A stretch of 64,000 nucleotides of DNA, from contig JBBRAB010000016.1 of NCBI GenBank assembly GCA_038207155.1, forward strand, positions 42,321 to 106,320, read 5' to 3'. Every line of letters begins with the position of its first letter. The first letter of the stretch is position 1. The notes beneath the pieces were generated by a model. The model was not told the origin of the DNA. It did not search any database and was given only the letters and a program-made list of their open reading frames with translations. Shown piece after piece: positions 49,917-58,646 of this stretch. The DNA is from FEN-1139 sp038207155. Its GTDB lineage: Bacteria; Myxococcota_A; Polyangia; Polyangiales; Polyangiaceae. Both the position numbers and the translations under genes were made by a program.

Positions 49917-50924
49917 CTAGAGCTGAACGAGCGCACTGGCCCATGAAATACCGGCGCCCAGGGCGCACATCAGTACTCGGTGCCCGGGCAAAATGCGACC
50001 CTCGCGGACCGCCTCGTCGAGTGCAATCGGAATGGAGGCACTCGAGGTGTTGCCGCGCGTCGCGATGTTGATGACAACCCGCTCGTACGGAACACTCAGG
50101 CGAGCGGCCACCTGATCGATGATTCGAAGGTTGGCCTGATGCGGCACGACCCAGTCGATATCGGAGGGCTCAAGGCCTGCTGCGGCTACGGCCGCCAGCG
50201 AGGCGCTGGTGAGCTTGCGAACGGCGACGCGAAACACGTCCTGCCCGTTCATGTAGACCTTGTTGCGGTGCTGCTCGAGAATCTCGGCAGTGACCGGTTC
50301 ACGACTGCCGCCTGCCGGAATACAGAGTGCATCGGCGAGGGTCGAGTCGGTGTGCAGCTGCGTCGAGAGCACCCAGCCTCGACTGGTGTCGTCGGTACGC
50401 GACAGCACGACGGCGCCCGCGCCGTCACCAAACAGAACGCAGGTGTTCCGATCGGTGAAATCCATGATGCTGGTGAGGGTTTCCACCCCGACGACCAGCA
50501 CGTTGCGCATCATGCCCGTACGGATGAATTGGTCGCCGATGGACAGCGCGTAGAGAAATCCCGCGCAGGCCGCGGCTACGTCAAACGACGGGATTTCCTT
50601 GCAGCCGAGCTTCTTCTGCAGATACGCGGCGCAAGCGGGCAGCGGTGTGTCCGGGGTGACAGTGCCGACCACGATCATGTCGAGATCGTCGGGAGTCAGT
50701 CCGGCGGCTTCGAGTGCGCGCTGGGCGGCGACGAGCGCGAGATCGCTTGAGGCTTCGCCAGGGGCAGCGTAGCGGCGCTCACGGATGCCAACTCGCTGCT
50801 GGATCCACTGATCGGAGGTGTCAACGAGGCGAGCGAGCTCGTCGTTGGTCACGACCCGCGAGGGAACATACGAACCTGTGCCAGCGATCCGACTACGCGG
50901 AAAAGTCTGCTGCTCCGTGGACAT
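49917..50924 (-). CDS. fabH: FabH, 3-oxoacyl-ACP synthase III
   Basis: Starts fatty-acid synthesis by joining acetyl-CoA (or a branched primer) with malonyl-ACP. The start at 50924 follows a good ribosome-binding site (GGAGAG, 8 nt upstream). The 335-residue protein has the active-site Cys in VAAACAGFLYALSIG, His in VPHQANLRII and Asn in NIATRGNTSSASIP. rpmF lies 117 nt upstream; plsX, which often lies between rpmF and fabH, is absent here. Confidence 0.96.
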   Translation of the reverse strand: MSTEQQTFPRSRIAGTGSYVPSRVVTNDELARLVDTSDQWIQQRVGIRERRYAAPGEASSDLALVAAQRALEAAGLTPDDLDMIVVGTVTPDTPLPACAAYLQKKLGCKEIPSFDVAAACAGFLYALSIGDQFIRTGMMRNVLVVGVETLTSIMDFTDRNTCVLFGDGAGAVVLSRTDDTSRGWVLSTQLHTDSTLADALCIPAGGSREPVTAEILEQHRNKVYMNGQDVFRVAVRKLTSASLAAVAAAGLEPSDIDWVVPHQANLRIIDQVAARLSVPYERVVINIATRGNTSSASIPIALDEAVREGRILPGHRVLMCALGAGISWASALVQL

Positions 50925-51041
50925 CCGACTGCTCTCCGATTCGCCAGGCAAGGCATGCGCACCGCGCCCCGCCGCTCGAGGTCACTTCCGGCAAAGCTGC
51001 CGGGAACGTTCGAGCGGAGAGGCGCTGTCGGCGGGCGATGG

Positions 51042-51248
51042 TTACTCGCCCGTAGGCTCGATCGTCTCCGCTGCCGCGCCAACCACCTGCTTGCCCTTGT
51101 AAAATCCGCAAGACGGACATACTCGGTGCGAAATCATGGGGGCTGCGCAATTCGCGCAAGGCACGACGTTTGGTGCGATCACCTTGTCGTGATTCGCACG
51201 TCGCATGTCACGCTTGCTGCTCGTCTTGCGTCGCTTGGGGACTGCCAC
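51042..51248 (-). CDS. rpmF: Ribosomal protein L32
   Basis: A 68-residue protein of the large ribosomal subunit. It has the start MAVPKRRKTSSKRDMRRANHD and the four-Cys zinc motif CANC...CPSC. The tail (GAAAETIEPTGE) is longer than average. It lies 5 nt downstream of the DUF177 gene, a pairing conserved in many bacteria. Confidence 0.97.
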   Translation of the reverse strand: MAVPKRRKTSSKRDMRRANHDKVIAPNVVPCANCAAPMISHRVCPSCGFYKGKQVVGAAAETIEPTGE

Positions 51249-51253
51249 GGGTC

Positions 51254-51880
51254 CTACTCCTTCTTATTCTTCAGACGTTCCGCGATTGCAGCGAGGGGCT
51301 GCAGCCTGGGATCGATAAAGTCGGGATCGCCGTCAACGGACTCCCGAGGGGACGGGGGGATAGCCGGCTCCGAGTCCGCGCGCAAGTCGGATCGCAACGG
51401 CATCATCGGAACTTCGAGCAACAAGAACTCACGAAGGAAGTCATCGAGCGTGATTTGCTCGCCCTCGTAAGTGTCTTGCTCACTTTCCTGATCACTCAGC
51501 TCTCGCTCCTCAGCCGTCTGCGGGCGGCGTGTCCGGCCCGCGGCTGCTCCACTGGTTTCCGGGCCGGGCCTGGGGGCGCGCCGGTCGGGTCGAGCGGGGG
51601 CAGCGACGGGCGAGAGCGACAGCCGCACCTCAGCGCGGAGGTCGTAGCTGGCCGGGTCGAGCGTGCGCGAGCAGGGGAGGCTCACAGTCACGCTCGCGTG
51701 ACCCTCGACGAGGACGCGGTCGCCCGTCTTGGAGATGGTCAGCTCGGCGCGTCCGGGAGCCTCAGCGGTCAGCTCGGTGGCTTCGAAGGCGGACTTGAGC
51801 CAGTCGCACGACAGCTCCCATTCGCACGACTTGGGGCCACGCTCAAGATCGGCAATCCGGACAGTGAAGGTCGGCGACAT
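51254..51880 (-). CDS. DUF177 (YceD-like) protein
   Basis: A 208-residue protein of the DUF177 family, normally encoded just before rpmF and linked to ribosome/rRNA function in other organisms. The ATG at 51880 is chosen; the upstream in-frame part is Pro/Arg-rich and unlike the family. The typical parts are VTVSLPCSRTLDPASYDLRAEV and the end segment DFIDPRLQPLAAIAERLKNKK. A variable Pro/Arg linker and an acidic block (SDQESEQDTYEGEQITLDDF) are in the middle. It heads the rpmF-fab block. Confidence 0.88.
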   Translation of the reverse strand: MSPTFTVRIADLERGPKSCEWELSCDWLKSAFEATELTAEAPGRAELTISKTGDRVLVEGHASVTVSLPCSRTLDPASYDLRAEVRLSLSPVAAPARPDRRAPRPGPETSGAAAGRTRRPQTAEERELSDQESEQDTYEGEQITLDDFLREFLLLEVPMMPLRSDLRADSEPAIPPSPRESVDGDPDFIDPRLQPLAAIAERLKNKKE

Positions 51881-52032
51881 CACGGCGCGGACGCTAGCGC
51901 CCGGGGAGGGCATCGGCAATGCCGCCGAGCAGCCAGGTCGCCGCGGGGGGCCCCTCCAGGGGCGTCTGGGGCCGGCCCGGCGGGTCCCTCGATGGCCCTT
52001 CGAGGATGCGGGCGTGATAGCGTCTGGCCGCG
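51881..52032. promoter_or_regulatory. Divergent promoter region (DUF177-rpmF-fab block / membrane protein)
   Basis: A 152-nt gap between two diverging genes. It must hold the promoter of the minus-strand rpmF-fab block unless internal promoters are used. It is GC-rich, and I see no clear -35/-10 pair. Confidence 0.35.
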
Positions 52033-53334
52033 ATGTTGAGCCGCGAGCTACCAAAGCGCTGGCAATCGAAATGGGTCGACGCGGGGCTCCTCTATCTGCT
52101 CGTCCTGCTGGTCTACGCGCTGGTGGCGGCGCCCACGATTTGGCACCAGCACACCCCGTTCAATCATTTCGCCCTGCAGGCTGAGGCATGGCTGAACGGG
52201 CGCTCGGCCTTGGTGGGTCCGCCCCCGAGCTACGCCTACGGCAATGATTTTGCGCTCTACGATGGGCGTTGGTACGTCGTTTTTCCGCCGGTGCCAGCGC
52301 TGCTCCTGATTCCGTTCTTGGCCTCCGTTCATTCGGCCGAGTCGCTCTGCGATGGGGCGGTCTATCTGCTGCTCGCGCCGCTTGCTCCGGTGCTGGCTTG
52401 GCGCTGTTTCGAGCGGCTTCGCGCGCTGCGGCTGGCGCGGTTGAGCGACGCTCAGGCCTACGGCTTGGCACTGCTGTACGCGTTTGGCAGCGTCTATTTT
52501 TTTTCGTCACTCCAGGGTACCGTTTGGTTTGCGGCGCATGTGGTGGCGGCGGTCGCGACATGGACGTTTCTACTTGCCAGTCTGGGTGCGAGTCGCCCTT
52601 GGCTGGCTGGCATCGCGCTCGCGGCAGCGCTCGGGTCGCGCACTCCACTGGGTTTTGCTGCGATTTTCTTCCTGTTTGAGGCGCTGCGGAAATATCGCGC
52701 GGGTGCGGGCTCTGTCGCGCGACGCCGCTTACTCGTTGAGCTAGCCAGCTTTGCGACTCCCGTCGTAGTGATGGTCGCAGCGCTCGCCTATTACAATTGG
52801 GTTCGGTTCGGCGTGGTGACGGAGTTTGGCTACCGTTACTTGAGCGTGGCCTGGAAGATCCGCATCGAGACCTGGGGCCTGTTTTCGTATCACTACCTCG
52901 GACGCAATCTCGCCGTCGTGCTGGCAGGACTGCCGTTTAGCCCCGGTGGCGAGCCGGGCGCCGTCTGGAGGATCAACGGGCATGGCCTGGCGCTCTGGCT
53001 CACCAGCCCCTTCTATTTGGCCCTGCTGTGGCCTCGGCGGCGTTCGGTGTTGCAACGCAGCTTGCAGGTGACGTTGCTGCTCGTGGCCCTCCCCACGCTG
53101 CTTTACCAGAACACCGGCTGGTTCCAATTTGGCCAGCGCTTCTCGAATGACTACGCCCCGCTCTTGTTCTTGCTGCTGGCGGTCGGGGGCTATCGGTTCG
53201 GCTGGGTTTTCCGCCTGGTCGCGGGCGTGGCGCTCGCAGTGAACCTGTTTGGGGCTCGCAGCTTTCAGCGTCCTGGCTTCGAGCAGTACTACTTTGTCGA
53301 TCCGAGTCAGCGCATCCTGTTTCAGCCGGACTGA
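52033..53334 (+). CDS. Polytopic membrane protein, GT-C-like
   Basis: A 433-residue inner-membrane protein with roughly ten hydrophobic helices (for example GLLYLLVLLVYALVAAPTIW, AVYLLLAPLAPVLAW, AHVVAAVATWTFLLASL, PLLFLLLAVGGYRFGW). The first periplasmic loop has Asn/His/Asp residues (HQHTPFNHFALQAEAWLNGR) that fit a GT-C glycosyltransferase or related protein, but no diagnostic DxD pair is certain. The end is SFQRPGFEQYYFVDPSQRILF. No function is claimed beyond this. It faces the cyclophilin gene. Confidence 0.8.
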   Translation: MLSRELPKRWQSKWVDAGLLYLLVLLVYALVAAPTIWHQHTPFNHFALQAEAWLNGRSALVGPPPSYAYGNDFALYDGRWYVVFPPVPALLLIPFLASVHSAESLCDGAVYLLLAPLAPVLAWRCFERLRALRLARLSDAQAYGLALLYAFGSVYFFSSLQGTVWFAAHVVAAVATWTFLLASLGASRPWLAGIALAAALGSRTPLGFAAIFFLFEALRKYRAGAGSVARRRLLVELASFATPVVVMVAALAYYNWVRFGVVTEFGYRYLSVAWKIRIETWGLFSYHYLGRNLAVVLAGLPFSPGGEPGAVWRINGHGLALWLTSPFYLALLWPRRRSVLQRSLQVTLLLVALPTLLYQNTGWFQFGQRFSNDYAPLLFLLLAVGGYRFGWVFRLVAGVALAVNLFGARSFQRPGFEQYYFVDPSQRILFQPD

Positions 53335-53391
53335 CTCAACGCGGATTGTCGCGCCTGGCGCGCGCTCCTATTTCACGCGAGCCGATGCGCA

Positions 53392-53424
53392 GCGGCCCGC
53401 GTCCCTTTTGGGCACGCGGACCGC
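53392..53424 (+). terminator. Hairpin after the polytopic membrane protein gene
   Basis: A long stem: GCGG, CCGCGT and CCC pair with GGG, ACGCGG and CCGC around a TTTT loop, with small internal mismatches. It is about 58 nt after the stop. No strong U-tract follows on the plus strand. Confidence 0.5.
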
Positions 53425-53431
53425 GTTGCCG

Positions 53432-53453
53432 AAAAATGCGGCAATAATTGCCG
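53432..53453 (-). terminator. Rho-independent terminator of the cyclophilin gene
   Basis: On the minus strand the palindrome CGGCAATTATTGCCG (53439-53453) directly follows the cyclophilin stop and is followed by CATTTTT. A stem plus U-tract is the classic form. The overlapping arm TTGCCG at 53426-53431 offers an alternative pairing. Confidence 0.75.
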
Positions 53454-53458
53454 TATTG

Positions 53459-54229
53459 CTACTTGCTGGCGTGTCGAATCGTCACCTTGCGGATCTTCGG
53501 GGCGCTCTTGGGGTGCTCGCCCTCGACGGGGGTCGACGCCAGCTTTTCGATCACCTCTTCCGGGCCGCAGACGCCGAAAATAGTGTAGCTGCGGTCGAGG
53601 TGCTTGGCCGGGGCATCGAGCACGAAGAACTGCATGCCGTTGGTGTTCGGTCCACGGTTGGCCATGCAGATGAGTCCGCGCTGATCGTGGCTCGCGCCGG
53701 ACCAAACCTCATCGGGGATCACATAGCCTGGCTCGCCCTTGCCAGTACCCTCTGGATCACCGCCTTGGATCATGAATCCCTTGATAACGCGGTGAAACGT
53801 GGTGCCGTCGTAGCCCTTACGCGTGACCCACTGCTTGGTCGCGGGGTCCTTGTACGGCCGCAGTCCGCGCGCCAGCCCGACGAAGTTGGCAACCGTAGTT
53901 GGTGCGCGGTCTGCGAATAGGTCGCAGATCAGCTTGCCTTGGCTGGTGTCAATTTCGGCGATCAGGCGCCCCGAACCGGCGAGATCCTTGGTCGCGGCGG
54001 CGAGCTCGAATTGACCCTGAAGTGGATCGTCGGGCGCGACAGGAGCGGCAGGTCGGGCTGCGGGTGGCGGAGTTTTGACGAGCTGCGGCGAGCTCGACGT
54101 AACAGCCGCGGCACTGGCAACCGGGGTCGGCTCCGGTGTCGCTTCCGCCTCGGGGGCGGGCGTCTTGTCGCGGCATGCGGCGAGGGAGAGGGTCACAAAC
54201 AGGAAGGAAATCAGGAGATTCGAGCGCAT
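53459..54229 (-). CDS. Cyclophilin-type peptidyl-prolyl isomerase, lipoprotein
   Basis: Catalyses cis-trans isomerisation of Pro bonds, here probably in the envelope. The start at 54229 gives a lipoprotein signal (LLISFLFVTLSLAAC, lipobox LAAC). A Pro/Ala/Glu linker of about 60 residues precedes the cyclophilin domain, with VANFVGLARG, YDGTTFHRVIKGFMIQGGDP, GLICMANRGPNTNGMQFFV and HLDRSYTIFGVC. The key Arg (FHRV) and Gln (MIQGGD) are present. It is 8 nt downstream of the DUF192 gene and ends at a good terminator. Confidence 0.93.
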   Translation of the reverse strand: MRSNLLISFLFVTLSLAACRDKTPAPEAEATPEPTPVASAAAVTSSSPQLVKTPPPAARPAAPVAPDDPLQGQFELAAATKDLAGSGRLIAEIDTSQGKLICDLFADRAPTTVANFVGLARGLRPYKDPATKQWVTRKGYDGTTFHRVIKGFMIQGGDPEGTGKGEPGYVIPDEVWSGASHDQRGLICMANRGPNTNGMQFFVLDAPAKHLDRSYTIFGVCGPEEVIEKLASTPVEGEHPKSAPKIRKVTIRHASK

Positions 54230-54237
54230 GGTTCGCT

Positions 54238-54858
54238 TCACGGGACGGCTGGAAGTTGGAATTGAACGGTTTGGCCAGCAACGATTCCGTGCTGGCGACA
54301 GTAGCCTGCGGGGAGCTCGAGCACGTGGGCGACGGCGCAGGGGATGCTGCGGGCCTCTTCGTTCAACACGGGCACCTGTTCGAGGATGCCGGTGATGAAT
54401 CCGCTCTGCTCGATGAACAGCATGTCCAGTGGAATGCAGGTGTTTTTCATCCAAAAGGAGCGGATCGACTGCTCGTCCCAGCTAAACAGCATGCCGGAAT
54501 TTTCGCTAAGCTCGGTGCGAAACATCAGTCCGCGCGCGCGCGTTTGCTCGCTCGTTGCCCATTCCACGTCCATGCTCGGTTTGGCCGCAGCCTGACTGAA
54601 TTCGACTCGGCCGTGGCGCAGTTTGGGACCTTCCGCTGCCGGCTGCGGACAGCGCTCAGCGCGCTTGGCAGCTGGCGGCTGCTGCTCGGGCGTTGGCACC
54701 AGGCAGATTGGCTTTGGCGGCGTGCTGGCCCTCGGCTGCGCTGCCGGTGTGGCGGCCGCTGGAAGCGCAGTGGCGGGGGGCGGCGGGGGCGCTTCAACGC
54801 GCTGGCAGGCGCCGGCGAGGACCGTCAGCAGCAGAGCTCGGTGGAACGGCATCGGCAA
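54238..54858 (-). CDS. DUF192-family predicted lipoprotein
   Basis: A 206-residue exported protein. The N-terminus (LLLTVLAGACQR) looks like a lipoprotein signal, though Ala at -3 makes the lipobox weaker than ideal. A Pro/Ala-rich linker leads to the DUF192 domain: VEWATSEQTRARGLMFRTELSENSGMLF, SFWMKNTCIPLDMLFI and VLELPAGYCRQHGIVAGQTV. The function of DUF192 is not established. It is 8 nt before the cyclophilin lipoprotein and probably in one unit with it. Confidence 0.88.
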   Translation of the reverse strand: MPMPFHRALLLTVLAGACQRVEAPPPPPATALPAAATPAAQPRASTPPKPICLVPTPEQQPPAAKRAERCPQPAAEGPKLRHGRVEFSQAAAKPSMDVEWATSEQTRARGLMFRTELSENSGMLFSWDEQSIRSFWMKNTCIPLDMLFIEQSGFITGILEQVPVLNEEARSIPCAVAHVLELPAGYCRQHGIVAGQTVQFQLPAVP

Positions 54859-55050
54859 GGCTGTAGCAAGGCTGGGGGTGTGACCGCAAGAGCAGCGCGT
54901 GGATCGTGGCTTGAGCCGTGGGGCTGATCTTGCGGCGCAGCTCGCGAATTTGCGGTATCTTGCCCTGCGGCGGCGCTGCGGGCCCGCCAGGCTAGACCCG
55001 GTCGATTCCCGACGGGGTGCCTCCGCCGGTGGTAGAGAGTCGAGCCGACC

Positions 55051-55602
55051 ATGATGCGACGAGAAATCTTGCTGCTTGGACTGGCGTTGACCGCTTGCGG
55101 CGGGTCGGTGGACTCGCAGCCCTTTGCGGCGGGTGCCCAGGGCAACGCGACTGGGGCTGCTGGGCAGCGCTTACCCGGCGACGGCGGCGCGGGGCTTGGA
55201 GGTTCGGGGGCGAGCGGTCCCGCAGCAGCGGGTGGGGCAGCCGGGTCGAGCTACGTAGAGCCGGCCTGTCCGGAGCAACCGCGCCCGGTCGTGGAGTTCG
55301 GTTGTCAGCCCTTCTCGGGCGGCAATGGCTGCGGGCCCGGCGAGGGCTGCTACCCCGACGTGAGCTACCCTTCACGGCCATGTCAGCCTGAATCCTATCG
55401 CTTCAGCTGCTCACAAGTGGGGTCGGGCAGTCAATGGAGCCACTGCGAGGGCGACTCGGATTGCGCCTCGGGTCACAGCTGCGTCGTCTCGTCGCTCGGG
55501 ACGAGTTGCAGTCAGCTCTGTCCGCTCGAAGGCAGGTCCGGCTGCCCGTTTGGGCTATTCTGCGAGCCGATCGACGTGCCGGGGGTTGGCGCATGTTTCT
55601 GA
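55051..55602 (+). CDS. Cys-rich predicted lipoprotein
   Basis: A 183-residue secreted protein. The signal ends in LLGLALTAC (lipobox LTAC). After a Gly/Ala-rich low-complexity linker, the C-terminal 110 residues are Cys-rich, with pairs such as CGPGEGCYPD, CEGDSDCASGHSC and CSQLCPLEGRSGCPFGLFC. This fits a small disulphide-bonded domain. No named family was recognised. The last 10 nt overlap the start of the MopE-like lipoprotein gene, so the two are probably co-translated. Confidence 0.83.
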   Translation: MMRREILLLGLALTACGGSVDSQPFAAGAQGNATGAAGQRLPGDGGAGLGGSGASGPAAAGGAAGSSYVEPACPEQPRPVVEFGCQPFSGGNGCGPGEGCYPDVSYPSRPCQPESYRFSCSQVGSGSQWSHCEGDSDCASGHSCVVSSLGTSCSQLCPLEGRSGCPFGLFCEPIDVPGVGACF

Positions 55603-57182
55603 GCCCGCCGGGGCTGCGTCGCTCACTGGCGCGGTGCGGATTCGCGTCGATGCTGCTCGTTTCTATGCTCGGGGTCTGGTCCTGTGGGGGACGTTCCGAG
55701 CTGCATCAGGGGTCGGGTGAGCCACTGCAGCCCTGCGAGACGACGGTCGACTGCGTCGATGGCGATCGCTGTCGCGAGCGCGTCTGTGCGGGCGGCTGGT
55801 GCGAGACGGTTCACAAAACCGAGTGCAGTGACGGTGACGCCTGCACCGCCGATCGCTGCGAACCGACTACCGGTACCTGTGAGTTCAAGCCGGTGGCTCC
55901 GGACGCCGATCACGATAGCTTTTCGGCCATTGTGAGCGTGACGCAGGACGCCAAGACCACGAGCTGTGGCAACGACTGCGACGATGCTTCCGCCCTGGCT
56001 CACCCCGGTGGGACCGAGCTATGCGATGGCGTCGATAACGACTGCAACGGGATCATCGACGACGGCAACCAGACCTACACTTCGTCGAGCGACGTTCTGG
56101 CACTCACGAGTCCCGCCGATGGAACGCCTCAGGCCGGCGACATCGCGTTCGATGGGGAGCGCTTTGGGATCACCCTGGCGACCTCGACGGGCCATTGGCA
56201 GAGCCAATTTCTAGCGATTTCCCCGAGCGGTCAGCTGCAAGTGCCGGCCACGGCGATGACTCGCACGGTGGCCGACTCGATGGCGGGACCGCTGCTGTTC
56301 GAAGCGGGTGTTTACGCCAGCGCCTGGGAAGACCGGCGCGGCAATAGTTTCGACATCTTTTTCAATCGCTTCGATCGCGACGGCAGCAAGCTGGCGCCCG
56401 ATCTCCAGGTGACGAGCGAGCGTGGTTTCAGCATTCAGCCCGATCTCGCCTGGACCGGGGAGGAATACCTCTTGGTCTGGGCAGACGACGCAGGCAGCAA
56501 CCGCTACCGCGTTTACGGCGTGCGCATCTCGCGCGACGGTGCTCTGCTCGGCAACCGCGTTGAGCTGACCGGTCCAAGCGAGGATGCGCGCGCTCCGCGG
56601 CTAGCCCTTGGCAAGACTGGCGCTGGCTTGGTCTATGCTTTGGCCGGGGGGGACGGACTCGGATTTCTGCAATTGAGTCGAAGCCTTGAGCCGAAGGGCA
56701 AGGCGCAGCTCCTGCCGACCCGTCGCGCTCCGATCCATCCGACCCTGAGCTACCTCAACGGTCGCTATTTGGTCGTCTATGGCGAGCATGAGCAAGGTTG
56801 GGGGCCAGGTGTCTACGGCTTGGTCTTGGATGAGCAGGCGCAGCTCCTCCGATCCGAGACGCTACTGAGCTCCGGACAGTCCCTGTCGCGCGGCCATGCT
56901 GCCGTCTCGCTGGGCGACCGACTGCTGCTCGTCAGCTCGGACGACGCCTCCACCCCAGGCACCCTGCAGCTGCGTTCGCTCGTGCTGAGTTCCGAGCTCG
57001 AACCGCTGGCCCCCGCGGTGGCTTTGACGAACTACCAGGGGGACCTGTTCGAGCCCGGCCTCAGTCACGGCCGGGGCAAACTTGGCGTTATTTTTCAGTT
57101 CATGGGCGCCGACCAGCGAGGCGTGGGCTACGTCGGGCTCGACTGTGAGCGCTCGCTCGCGGGTGGCACCCCTCCGCGCTAG
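55593..57182 (+). CDS. Large lipoprotein with MopE-like metal-binding motif
   Basis: A 529-residue predicted lipoprotein. The start at 55593 gives a signal ending in LGVWSC. The first third is Cys-rich (CETTVDCVDGDRC, CSDGDACTADRC) and contains a MopE-type block (CGNDCDDASALAHPGGTELCDGVDNDCNGIIDDGN, abbreviated here by its key residues Cys, Asp and Asn). The rest repeats strand-like blades such as SIQPDLAWTGEEYLLVWADD, DARAPRLALGKTGAGLVYAL and PTLSYLNGRYLVVYGE, which suggests a beta-propeller. The 10-nt overlap with the previous lipoprotein gene suggests joint function at the outer membrane. The ligand is unknown. Confidence 0.82.
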   Translation: MFLSPPGLRRSLARCGFASMLLVSMLGVWSCGGRSELHQGSGEPLQPCETTVDCVDGDRCRERVCAGGWCETVHKTECSDGDACTADRCEPTTGTCEFKPVAPDADHDSFSAIVSVTQDAKTTSCGNDCDDASALAHPGGTELCDGVDNDCNGIIDDGNQTYTSSSDVLALTSPADGTPQAGDIAFDGERFGITLATSTGHWQSQFLAISPSGQLQVPATAMTRTVADSMAGPLLFEAGVYASAWEDRRGNSFDIFFNRFDRDGSKLAPDLQVTSERGFSIQPDLAWTGEEYLLVWADDAGSNRYRVYGVRISRDGALLGNRVELTGPSEDARAPRLALGKTGAGLVYALAGGDGLGFLQLSRSLEPKGKAQLLPTRRAPIHPTLSYLNGRYLVVYGEHEQGWGPGVYGLVLDEQAQLLRSETLLSSGQSLSRGHAAVSLGDRLLLVSSDDASTPGTLQLRSLVLSSELEPLAPAVALTNYQGDLFEPGLSHGRGKLGVIFQFMGADQRGVGYVGLDCERSLAGGTPPR

Positions 57183-57197
57183 CCGACGGGGCCGCGC

Positions 57198-58646
57198 TCA
57201 AGTGTCGAGCAGTCGCATCTGCCGGTGGCGGGGATGCGGCACGAACTCGATCGGGTATTTCCCGCTCCAGCAAGCGTGACAGAAGGTCTCACGTGGATCG
57301 GCGCTGCCCCCCTCGAGCACGGGCAAATGACCCGCGGGACGTGCGCCGCGTCGCGCGGCCTCCACGGCGGTGATCATGCCATCGAGCGAGAGATAGCCCA
57401 GGCTGTCACTGGTGACGTACTGGTTGATCTCCGCCAGCGTATGACTCGAGGCGATCAGCTCCGAATGCGTCGGGGTGTCGATCCCGTAGTAACAGGGCCA
57501 GAGGTTGGGCGGACTCGAGATCCGCAGGTGGACCTCTTTTGCGCCCGCAGCGCGCACCATCTTAACGATCTTGCGACTCGTCGTGCCGCGCACGATGCTG
57601 TCGTCGATGATGACGACGCGCTTGCCCTCGAGCACCGGGGCGACCGGCGCCAGCTTCAACTTGACGCCGAAATGGCGAATGCTCTGTTGCGGTTCGATGA
57701 AGGTCCGTCCGACATAGTGGCTGCGGACGAGGCCAAGCTCGAAGGGGATCCCGGCGCGTTCGGCGAACCCGATCGTGGCAGGCATGCCCGAATCCGGGAC
57801 CGCGATCGCGACGTCAGCGATGACCGGATGCTCGTCGGCGAGGCGACGACCGAGGTTCTTGCGAGCCTCGTAGACATTGATGCCGTCGAGCGTCGAGTCC
57901 GGGCGCGCGAAGTACACGTACTCGAAGATGCACATCTTGCGTTGCGCCTTCGGGAACGGTCGCGAGCTCCGGAGACCACGGGGATCGATCACCACCATCT
58001 CGCCCGGATCAATGTCGCGCACGAAGCGCGCGCCGATCAACTCAAAGCTACTCGATTCACTCGAGACGACGTGACACGGGTTCGGCCCTGGCAGCAGCCC
58101 AAGGCAGAGCGGTCGGATCCCGAGGGGATCGCGAACGGCGACGAGTGTCTGGTCCGTCAGACAAATCAGCGAAAATGCGCCTTCAACCTGGGTCAGAGCG
58201 TCCGCGATGCGGTCTTCGACTGCGCGTTGGGTGCTGATCGCGATCAGATGGACGATCACCTCCGTGTCCGCCTGAGACTGGAAGATGCTGCCGCGCTCCT
58301 CGAGCTTTTCGCGCAGGGCTTCGGCATTGGTCAGATTGCCGTTGTGCGCGACGGCGATCGAGCCACGCGAGTAGTCGACGGCGATCGGCTGGGCGTTCTT
58401 GATCGCTGACCCTCCGGCAGTCGAGTAACGCACATGACCGATGCTTGATTCACCCTTCAGCTTGGCGAGCTGCTCGGGCGGAAAGACATCAATGACGTGA
58501 CCCATGCCTCGGTGCACCGAGAGCTGTTCACCGTCACTCGTGACGATTCCAGCGCTCTCCTGACCGCGGTGCTGGAGCGCATGCAGGCCCAAATAGGTGA
58601 GATTGGCCGCTTCTGGGTGTCCGTAGATGCCGAAGACTCCACACAT
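57198..58646 (-). CDS. purF: PurF, amidophosphoribosyltransferase
   Basis: First step of purine synthesis: transfer of glutamine amide to PRPP. The 482-residue protein starts MCGVFGIYGH, with the nucleophile Cys at residue 2, so no propeptide is present. Glutaminase blocks: LHALQHRGQESAGI and IGHVRYSTAGGS. The PRPP loop is VVIIDDSIVRGTTSRKI. Cys residues at RKMCIFEYVYF, NLWPCYYGID and FCHACWSGKYP match the [4Fe-4S] ligands of the B. subtilis-type enzyme. It converges with the MopE-like lipoprotein gene (15 nt apart). Confidence 0.96.
   Translation of the reverse strand: MCGVFGIYGHPEAANLTYLGLHALQHRGQESAGIVTSDGEQLSVHRGMGHVIDVFPPEQLAKLKGESSIGHVRYSTAGGSAIKNAQPIAVDYSRGSIAVAHNGNLTNAEALREKLEERGSIFQSQADTEVIVHLIAISTQRAVEDRIADALTQVEGAFSLICLTDQTLVAVRDPLGIRPLCLGLLPGPNPCHVVSSESSSFELIGARFVRDIDPGEMVVIDPRGLRSSRPFPKAQRKMCIFEYVYFARPDSTLDGINVYEARKNLGRRLADEHPVIADVAIAVPDSGMPATIGFAERAGIPFELGLVRSHYVGRTFIEPQQSIRHFGVKLKLAPVAPVLEGKRVVIIDDSIVRGTTSRKIVKMVRAAGAKEVHLRISSPPNLWPCYYGIDTPTHSELIASSHTLAEINQYVTSDSLGYLSLDGMITAVEAARRGARPAGHLPVLEGGSADPRETFCHACWSGKYPIEFVPHPRHRQMRLLDT

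Noticed and set aside
57225..58409. Plus-strand open frame of 394 codons opposite purF
   Set aside because: purF has complete active-site motifs on the other strand. The antisense product is Asp/Arg-rich with no motif.
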